DNA of 64,000 nucleotides from Elephas maximus indicus (taxonomy: Eukaryota > Chordata > Mammalia > Proboscidea > Elephantidae). Under the pieces are notes generated by a model that was not told the origin of the DNA, did not search any database, and saw only the letters and a list, made by a program, of their open reading frames with translations. Of this stretch, positions 56,695 through 64,000 are shown piece by piece. Both the position numbers and the translations under genes were made by a program. Location: NCBI RefSeq assembly GCF_024166365.1, contig NC_064835.1, positions 62,228,607 to 62,292,606 of the forward strand. Reading direction: 5' to 3'. Position 1 is the first letter of the stretch. Every line of letters begins with the position of its first letter.

Positions 56695-57586
56695 TGAAAT
56701 TTTTGTGTGTTTCGAAGCGTACAGACTTTCACATGTATCTACTAGATCAATCATAATACTTGGATTATCCCAGATAGTTTTTAACTTTTTTTTTTAATCC
56801 CATCTATATGGTCTACCATGAGCTAAGTATTTTCAAGCTCCTTACTATTCTACTTCGCATTTTCTTCTTAAAGATCCCCTATGGCTTTCTGTTAGTTTAC
56901 GGTCTGTTTTGTTCCTACCCTCCCACCCACTCCAAGCAAATTCCCACGTCCTCTTTCCTCCTAAGCACTGTACTGCATTTTCTATCTAACAATATATCTT
57001 AAAGACTGTTTTCATATCTGTCCATATTTTTATTCTATTTTAAGGCAACAGAGGCTTTCTTAACGATGGAGTTCCCCAGTTTTTGTTTCATGTATTTTTA
57101 TGCCAAGGTATTTGATGCTTAAAGATTGATGAGTTAAAGCCCGATTGTGCATTGCGAATTGGTATGAAAGCATCCCTCTTTAACTCCTGCAAGTCCCTAT
57201 CTGTGGGAATCATCTCAATGGCCACTGGTGTGGGTTTTATATTAACATCCTGCCCGTGTCCCTAGCTTTCCTTTTACTTTTAACCTTTCTGAGTCATTTT
57301 ACCTTCAATGTGTCTGGTATAGAGCATGGAACTGAGCTTGTTTTTCAATCAAATCCAAGTTTTTTTAATTTTATTAAATAGGTGAATTTCTCCCATTTAT
57401 GTTTATCCATATATAGTCTTACACGCTCTCTGTCTCACTGTATTTTTCTTCTGTTAAACATTTACTTTGTTTTCTTTATTCCTCGCTCTACACCCATGTT
57501 TGCCATTGCTCTTTTTCTAAGTATTTTGGATGTTTTGTAATTTGTTTTTAACTCTTTTAGAGGTAATCTTTATAATTTTAAATGCT
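56695..57586 (-). repeat. Old L1 sequence, antisense, left of the RTE
   Basis: 'agtttttgtttcatgtattt', 'aagattgatgagttaaagcc' and T-rich flanks are reverse-complement L1 ORF2. It appears to resume after the RTE at 60794. Confidence 0.5.
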
Positions 57587-58136
57587 GTACTTACACATCT
57601 CAGGCATCTGCCAGTCTGTTGTACTGTGGTGGTCTACATTGCTGTGATGCTGGAAGCTATGCCACTGACCTTTCAAAAATCAGCAGGGTCACCCATGGTG
57701 GACAGGTTTTAGTTGAGCTTCTAGACTAAGACAGACTAAGAAACTGGCAGTCTACTTCTGAAAAAATTAGCCAGGGAAAACTTATGATAACTTATGGAAA
57801 GTTGTATGATATACTGTCGGAAGATGAGCCCCCAAAATACCACTGGAGAAGAGCTCCCTCTTCAAAGCAGAGTTGACTTTAATGATGTGGCTGGAGTAAA
57901 GCTTTTGGGACCTTCACTTGCTGATGTGGCATGACTCAAAGTGAGAATAAACAGCTGCAAACATCCATTAATAATAGAAACGTGGAATATACGAATTATG
58001 AATCTGGGAAAATTAGAAATTGTCAAAAATGAAATGGAACACATAGGCATTATTGAGTGGAAATGAACTAGTATTGGTCATTCTCAATCAGACAATCATA
58101 TGGTCTACTATGCCGGGAATGACAAATTGAAAAGGA

Positions 58137-58388
58137 ATGGCATTGTATTCACCGTCAAAAAGAACATTTCAAGATTTCAAGACCTATCCTGAAGTACAAG
58201 TTGTCAGTGATAGGATAATATCCATATGCATACAAGGAAGACCAGTTAATACCACTATTATCCAAATTTACATACCAACCACCAATGCCAAAAATGAGAA
58301 AACTGAAGATTTTTACCAACTTCTGCAGTCTGAAATTGATCAAACATGCAATCAAGATGCATTGATAATTACTGGTGATGGAATGTGA
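58137..58388 (+). pseudogene. RTE endonuclease fragment
   Basis: Reads VVSDRIISICIQGRPVNTTI, then IQIYIPTTNAKNEKTEDFYQ and ALIITGDGM, where RTE proteins have a GDWN motif. It stops there. It is the endonuclease part of the RTE at 57601. Confidence 0.8.
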
Positions 58389-59524
58389 AAGGTGGAAACA
58401 AAGAAGGACCAGTAGTTGGAAAATACGATAGACACAATGCCAGAGATCGCATGATAGAATTTTGCAAGACCAATGACTTCTTCAGTGCAAATACCGTTTT
58501 TCAACAACAAAAATGGGGACTATACAAGTAGACCTTGCCAGATGGAAAACACAGGAATGAAATCAACTACATCTGTGGAAAGAGACGATGCAAAAGCTCA
58601 ATATCATCAGTCAGAACAAGGCCAGGGGCCAACTGTGGAACAGATCATCAATTGTTCATATGCAAGTTTGAGCTCAAGTTGAAGAAAATTAGAACAAGTC
58701 CATGAGAGCCAAAGTACTACCTTGAGTATATCCCACCAGAATTTAGAGACCATCTCAAGAATAGATTTGACGCACTGAACGCTAATGGCCAAAGACCAGA
58801 TGAGATCTGGAATGACATCAAGGACATCATACGTGAAGAAAGCAAGAGGTCACTAAAAATACAACAAAGAAAGAAAAGACCAAAATGGAGGTCAGAAGAG
58901 ACTCTGAAACTTGCTCCTGAATGTACAGTGGCTAAAGAGAAAGGAAGAAATGATGAAGTAAAAGAGCTGAACAGAAGATTTCACAGGATGGTTCGAGAAG
59001 ACAAAATAAAGTATTATAATAACATATGCAAAGACGTGGAGTTAGAAAACCAAAAGGGAAGCACACGCCCAGCATTTCTCAAGCTGAAAGAACTGAAGAA
59101 GAAATTCAAGCCTTGAGTTGCAATACTGAAGGATTCTACAAGGAAAATATTAAACGATGAAAGAAGCATCAAAAGAAGATGGAAGAAACACACAGTCAGT
59201 CACTGTACCAAAAAGAACTGGTAGACATTCAACTATTTCAAGGGGAAGCATATGATCAAGAATTGATGGTTTTGAAGGAAAACGTCCAAGCTGCACTGAA
59301 GGCACTGGTGAAAAACAAGCCTCCAGGAATTGAAGGAATACCAACTGAGATATTTCAACAAATGGATGTAGCACTGGAGGTGCTCACTTGTCTATGCCAA
59401 GAAACTTGGAAGAAAGCTACCTGGCCAACCAAATAGATCAGTATTTATCCATTCCAAAGAAAGGTAATCCAACAGAATGTGAAAACTATCAAACAACATC
59501 ATTAATATCACACACAAGTAAAAT

Positions 59525-59854
59525 TTGCTGAAGATCATTCAGAAGTGGTTGCAGCAATACATCAACATGGAACTGCCAGAAATTCAAGCCAGATTCAGAA
59601 GAGGACGTGAAACAAGGGATATCACTGCTGATGTTACACAGATCTTGGCTGAAAGCAGAGAATACCAGAAGGATGTTTACCTGTGTTTTATTGACTATGC
59701 AAAAGCAATTGACTGTATCAATCACAACATATTGTGGATCACATTACAAAGAATGGGAATTCCAGAACACTTAATTGTGCTCACGAGGAACCTGTACATA
59801 GACTACAAGGCAGTCATTAGAACAGAACAAGGGATACTGCCAGGTTTAAATTGA
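59525..59854 (+). pseudogene. RTE reverse transcriptase fragment (palm region)
   Basis: Contains QARFRRGRETRDITADVTQI, the first catalytic box YLCFIDYAKAIDCINH, and LQRMGIPEHLIVLTRNLY. It ends at a stop after GILPGLN. The second box (CYADD) is in another segment downstream. Confidence 0.85.
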
Positions 59855-59959
59855 AGAAAGATATGTGTCATGGTTGTATCCTTTCACCATACTAATTAAA
59901 TCTGTATGCTGAGCAAATAAGCCGAGAAGCTGGAATATATGAAGAAGAATGTGGCATCA

Positions 59960-60327
59960 GGAGTGGAGGAAGACTCATTAACAACCTATGTTATGCAGAT
60001 GACACAACCTTGCTCGCTGAAAGTGAAGAGAATTTGAAGCTCTTAATGATGAAGATCAAAGACTATAGCCTTCAGTATGGATTACACCTCAACATAAATA
60101 AAACAAAAATCCTTACAACTGCACCAATAAGCAACATCATGACAAATGGAGAAAAGATTGAAGTTGTCGAGGATTTCATTTCATTTGGATCCACAATCAA
60201 CACCCATGGAAACAGCAGTCAAGAAATCAAACAACGCGTTGCATTAGACAAATCTGCTGCAAAAGACCTCTTTAAAGAGTTAAAATGTAAAGATGTCAGC
60301 TTGAGTACTAAGGTACATCTGACCTAA
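59960..60327 (+). pseudogene. RTE reverse transcriptase fragment (YADD box and thumb)
   Basis: Reads LCYADDTTLLAESEENLKLL, then YGLHLNINKTKILTTAPISN and ending at TKVHLT before a stop. YADD is the metal-binding box of the polymerase. It is part of the RTE at 57601. Confidence 0.85.
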
Positions 60328-60793
60328 GCCATGATATTTTCAATCCCCTCATATGCATGTGAAAGCTGGACAATGAATAAGAAGACTGAAGAAGAACTCA
60401 TGGTTTTGAGTAACGGTATTGTTGAAGAATTTTGAGTATACCATGGGCTGCCAGAAGAATGAACAAATCTGTCTTGGAAGAAGTACAGCCAGAATGCTCT
60501 TTAGAAGCAAGGATGGTGAGACTTCATCTCATATACTTGAGACATGTTATCAGGAGGGACCAGTCCTTGGAGAAGGACATCATGCTTGGTACAGTAGCAG
60601 ATCAGCAAAAAAGTGGAAGACTCTCAATGAGATAGATTGACACAGTGACTGCAACAATGGGCTCAACCATAATAACGATTGTGAGGATGGTGCAAGACCA
60701 GGTAGTGTTTTGTTCTGGTGTACACAGGGTTGCTATTAGTCGGAACCAACTTGATGGCACCTAGCAACATAACAACAAAGTACTTACACATCT

Positions 60794-60940
60794 ATTCCTT
60801 GATTTATCAACTTTAACGATAAAATTAGCTCACTTATACTTCCTTTAGCCTCCCTTTACTCTCCCTGCTCCCTTCCTGATTTCTTTTTCTGCGTGGATGC
60901 TTTGTAGGGCTTACTCTTTTTCTTTAAAGTTCAGTACATT
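60794..60940 (-). repeat. Old L1 sequence, antisense, between RTE and Tigger
   Basis: 'ttctgcgtggatgctttgta' T-rich antisense L1-like DNA that continues the copy left of the RTE. Confidence 0.4.
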
Positions 60941-60942
60941 CA

Positions 60943-61692
60943 TCCTTCAGTATCTGCAGGGGAATTGGTTCCAAGACCCCACCACCACCCGTGGATAACA
61001 AAATCCACAGATGCTCAAGTTCCTTACATAAAATGGCAGGCTGTCTGCATATAACATATGCACATCCTCCCGTATACTTTAAATCATCTCTAGATAACTT
61101 ATAACACCTAATACAATGTGAATGCTATGTAAATAAGTGTTTTATCACAATGGAAGACTTGCTCCGGAAGGTAGCCGTTTCTCTTCTATCAGTTTCTTGA
61201 GCTCTTCTTGTAACGCTGATGCTGCCTGGGTATCATCTGATGCCATTCCACCTTGATCTTGACATTCTGGAGGCTGTAGCACTTTCCATAGTTAGCCATC
61301 CATCCTTTCCTAGCTTTAAACTCCTTTCCCTAGTTCTACTCAACCACCTCACGCTTAGCCATTGAAGGACTGCTATGGCCACTTCATTGCTTTTTAGGAG
61401 CCATTTTTCACAGAAACAAAGGGTGCACACAACATAAGGAATGAACAAACAACATAAGAGGCAAACAATAAACAACGAGTGCTGGAGAGAGCCTGCGGAT
61501 CTGTGAAATGGCGGGAGGCTACAGCAGGGGATGCCTCCACATCACTTCATTCCTGTGCATTCAGTGTAGCGCTCTTGGTGCATGGCAAACACAAGTTTTG
61601 CTTTTTGGATTTCTTTTTTTCTGAATATTTTCAATCTGCAATTGGTTGATTCCGAAGATGCAGAGCCTGTGGGCATGGAGGGCCAACTGTGC
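60943..61692. mobile_element. Tigger-type DNA transposon (non-autonomous)
   Basis: Left part 'tatctgcaggggaattggtt', 'acatatgcacatcctcccgt', 'cttataacacctaatacaat'; right end 'gcatggagggccaactg'. These match a widespread Tigger/MER2-like family. No transposase motif is seen. Confidence 0.8.
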
Positions 61693-62350
61693 TATCAGCA
61701 ACATATGTCTCAGTATTGATCGTTACAACATAAACTTCCTCTAGACTTTGGTAGATCTTTCTAAACTGTAGGTTCAGTTCTTCCCTATACCTTTATTACT
61801 TTTCTGTTACCTTCTTTAGAGACACTAATATACATCATTTGTTGGAATTGTACAGCCAATACTCAAATTATTTTTTCTAATTGCTTTTATGTCTCTTTTC
61901 TCTGGATTGGTACAATTCTTTCCCTTCAATTTGTTCTATCCCTTAAACCTCCTTTTTCATCTTATTCTTAACTCTAATTCCATGCCTTCTGTAATTATTC
62001 AGAGCGTAAAAGTAGATGGACTACTTTTAAAATATAGAATGAGCAGATTAGCTTCTTGATTCCTTTCTCTCCTTATCTGGGTACTGTCCTGTCTTGCCCT
62101 CTGAGGTAAAGCTTGACTGCAAGGTATTAATGGCTTGTGTTCTATATACCTTTTTATGTCAGAAAAAGGGGGCCATGGACAAACATAAATAGATTTAATC
62201 TTTGCCCTTTTTTACTATAATTTTTAAAAGTCTTGTATTGAGGTTCTCCACTGTCTTTGTCAGTCTTCTGGAATGTGTTTAGGCTTCAGGTTTTCTCCTG
62301 CTGCAATATAAGACATGAAGCTTCCCTTCTGATACTATCAGCCTTTAGTA
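61693..62350 (-). repeat. Probable old L1 sequence, antisense
   Basis: T-rich DNA in the style of reverse-complement L1 ('cttttctctggattggtaca', 'tttctctccttatctgggta'). Weak match; limits uncertain. Confidence 0.35.
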
Positions 62351-62565
62351 TTTATTTGTAACCCACTTCCGCAACACCAGTATCTTTTTCCAGAATAAAA
62401 ATCATTTTACAAATCAATACATAAATCCACATAGACAAGGTAGCACTGAAATAATTTGTACAAGAAAGCAAAAAAAAGAAAAAAAGAAGAGGGGGATTTT
62501 TGCTTAAACTGTGAGGCCAAATTTGCATCAGAATGAAATGGACACACACATATCAATCCCATTAC

Positions 62566-62730
62566 CTGCAGTATCTATCTGCAAGGATTCTGTCTCTTTT
62601 GTCCAGGCTGTCTTAGGGACTGTCCTCTTACTACAGATCTCCTCTTTCTGTTTAATGGCTTTAATGTCGGGCAGGTTTTCAATTTTCCTGTCTTGTACTG
62701 TAGCGGAGTGCTCTGCAGCAGCACTGCAAC
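62566..62730 (-). CDS. ALMS1: ALMS1 coding exon (exon 15 by human numbering)
   Basis: This 165-nt exon has acceptor ...ccctctgtag at 62731-62732 and donor gtaatg starting at 62565. It reads in phase as CSAAAEHSATVQDRKIEN, continues through TAWTKETESLQIDT and ends with the first base of a codon, which exon 16 completes as GAA (E) before SRCHSEFEN. It is assigned to ALMS1 from strand, phase and position, since I recognise its peptide less firmly than those of the later exons. The sequence is lysine- and glutamate-rich and without a known domain, typical of the low-complexity middle of ALMS1. No other coding exon was found between here and the right edge. Confidence 0.8.
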
Positions 62731-63229
62731 CTACAGAGGGCAATTAAGACATTTTTTATAGAGAGGTAGAGAGGAGGCTGACAAAACAGTAAGTTTAAAA
62801 CATTTGCTATGTGAAAGGCATTGTTACTGATGTAGAAGAAAAAAAAAAAGTCAATCAGAAATGTGTTTAGAAAACTGTTGATCTAAATTGGGGCCAAAAA
62901 CATGTACATAAATAGATGCAATATAAAGTAAAGAAAAACACCATGGAGAAAGATAAAGAGGCAGAAGCACTCAAACTAGGGGAAACTACATTCAGACAGA
63001 AGGATCATGGACGAACTCTAGACTAAGTAGCAACTGATTTAGGGATTAGAAGATAGCTAAGATGGGACATACATTGGAAAGAGAAAGGTGTTTCATGCAC
63101 AGATGACTATATAACAAAAGAGTAAGTCCGGAAAGCAACTGAGAATCTAAAAAACAGAGCAACAATATGGTTTGTTTGATTATAGGATTTATAAGGAAAA
63201 GAAGTGGGAAATAGTGTTTAAAAGGTTAT
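62731..63229. other. ALMS1 intron 14, part without recognised feature
   Basis: Upstream of exon 15. No repeat, RNA or further exon recognised. Confidence 0.4.
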
Positions 63230-63234
63230 TTGAG

Positions 63235-63400
63235 AGCAGATTCTACTGTTCTGGAAGATTCTGAGTCTCAATTTTATTCTAAGGGCAATGATAACTAATC
63301 AAAGTTTTTGATTAGGAGACCAACATGATAACATAGCTGTGTCTCTGGAACAGTCATTTAGCAACAGCAAAAAGGGGACACAATTTTGAATTGTTGCCCA
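63235..63400 (+). repeat. L2-like LINE fragment
   Basis: 'tcaattttattctaagggca' and 'gattaggagaccaacatgat' fit the L2 block that includes 'ttttattctaag' and 'gtgacatgat'. Confidence 0.5.
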
Positions 63401-63479
63401 GAGTACAATAAGAAGAAGCAACACATAGAAAAAGAGAAGTGATAGATTATGCTCTAAAATATGTTTCTAATTTCCAATT

Positions 63480-63960
63480 GTGGCAGAGACTACCAGCTGT
63501 CCCCTAATATCCATTTTCCTTTTCCTTTAAAATAGAACCCTGACTTTAGCTGGGCATATAGTTACCAGAATAAAGACTGTATTTCCCAGTGTCCCTGGCA
63601 ACTGAGCTGATGTGAAGATGTGACTAAGTTCTGGCTAAAAGGATGTAGGCGGAACGGTACATGCCACTTCTGAGAATTATTATTAAAGAGAGGAATACAC
63701 CTTTTTCTTTCCCTTTCTTCCTCCTTGCTGGCTAGAATATGGGCATGATGGCTGTGGCTTGAGGATACAGGCCAAACACGTCAGAGCAGCAGGAGAGAAA
63801 GAGCTGTGTGTGTGTTCCTGATACTCTCAAGCACCATGCCTACCTCTGGATTTTTAGGAGAAAGAGAAATAATTTTCTGTCTTTCTTTAAGCCAATGTTA
63901 TTTTGTATTTATTTTTATCTCTCAGAGCCAAAATTAATCCCAACTTTTAAAAAATATTAT
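63480..63960 (+). repeat. LTR-type interspersed repeat (MaLR-like suspected)
   Basis: 'ccagaataaagactgtattt', 'gatgtgactaagttctggct', 'ttgctggctagaatatgggc', 'cctacctctggatttttagg' and 'ctttaagccaatgttatttt' match a familiar LTR-type repeat. Its 3' end resembles that of the element at 37279-37725. Confidence 0.5.
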
Positions 63961-64000
63961 AGACATTTAAAAATTTTTTTTGTTGTTTTTGAGAACATAC

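Larger units (their letters stand above)
57601..60779 (+). mobile_element. Full-length RTE (BovB-like) retrotransposon, inactive
   Basis: A 3179-bp element between perfect 14-bp target duplications gtacttacacatct (57587-57600 and 60780-60793). The apurinic-type endonuclease is at about 58100-58400 (IIQIYIPTTNAKNEKTEDFY, IITGDGM). The connector is at 58928-59116. RT domains lie at 59179-60330 (KALVKNKPPGIEGIPTEI, DVYLCFIDYAKAIDCINHN, LCYADDTTLLAESEENLKLL with the YADD catalytic box near 59986-60003). The 3' tail 'tattagtcggaaccaacttg' ends in (aac)n. Stops and frameshifts split ORF2 into at least six pieces. Confidence 0.93.
5976..64000 (-). other. ALMS1: ALMS1 gene, 3' part (exons 15-23 with introns)
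   Basis: Nine exons on the minus strand join into one open frame of about 764 codons that ends in the ALMS1-specific C-terminus GRKVPWD. All introns are GT-AG and all exon phases fit (15/16 phase 1, 16/17 phase 0, 17/18 phase 1, 18/19 phase 1, 19/20 phase 0, 20/21 phase 1, 21/22 phase 2, 22/23 phase 0). Seven exons follow the 1.16-kb exon, as expected if it is exon 16 of 23 in the human numbering. ALMS1 is a very large centrosomal and basal-body protein needed for cilium function; loss in humans causes Alstrom syndrome. The 5' exons, including the giant repeat exon, lie beyond the right edge. Exon numbers are inferred from the human gene. Confidence 0.95.

Noticed and set aside
1..64000. CRISPR array, phage, operon or bacterial defence system
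   Set aside because: There are no evenly spaced direct repeats and no prokaryote-type gene clusters; the DNA is plainly mammalian.

Overview
The window is mammalian nuclear DNA and almost certainly afrotherian (elephant or a close relative). The clearest sign is about twenty copies of the Afrotheria-type SINE, recognisable by a head like 'gaaaccctggtggcatagt', a core 'ctatggggcagttctact' and a tail like 'tcgctatgagtcggaatc'. A BovB-like RTE retrotransposon and an L1 3' UTR type that I associate with elephant agree with this. Coding density is very low, and nearly all open frames are chance frames or decayed transposon genes.

One cellular gene is present: the 3' part of ALMS1 (Alstrom syndrome protein 1, a centrosome and basal-body protein), on the minus strand. 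Nine coding exons were placed with splice sites. By the human scheme of 23 exons they are exon 15 (62566-62730), 16 (49270-50432), 17 (18550-18670), 18 (15004-15210), 19 (14442-14689), 20 (12602-12785), 21 (11689-11752), 22 (7397-7496) and 23 (stop at 6280-6282). All splice phases match and the joined frame is open, so the gene looks functional. Intron 16 is about 30.6 kb, intron 15 about 12.1 kb and intron 18 only about 0.3 kb. The 3' UTR probably ends near 5976. Positions 1-5975 lie downstream of the gene and 62731-64000 lie in intron 14.

Region by region: 1-2560 is a minus-strand L1 ORF2 cut by the window edge. 2561-5975 is intergenic with one L1 3' UTR copy. 5976-18670 holds the clustered last seven exons with SINEs, a complete hAT-Charlie element and MIR/L2/L1 relics. 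18671-49269 is intron 16, which holds L1 fragments, a 2.6-kb pogo-type DNA transposon inside an L1, an 8-kb decayed L1 carrying a solo-LTR-like insert and a mariner, and many SINEs, some nested, paired or rearranged. 50433-62565 is intron 15, with an L1 mosaic, a full-length RTE flanked by a perfect 14-bp target duplication, and a Tigger element.

There is no operon, defence locus or other multi-gene system here. The features most worth a second look are the layered transposon insertions: the RTE and its apparent non-autonomous relatives, a SINE that looks twin-primed, SINEs sharing one target site, the pogo and mariner copies, and a 76-bp palindrome. Repeat family names rest on recognition by eye and edges are approximate unless a target duplication is cited.
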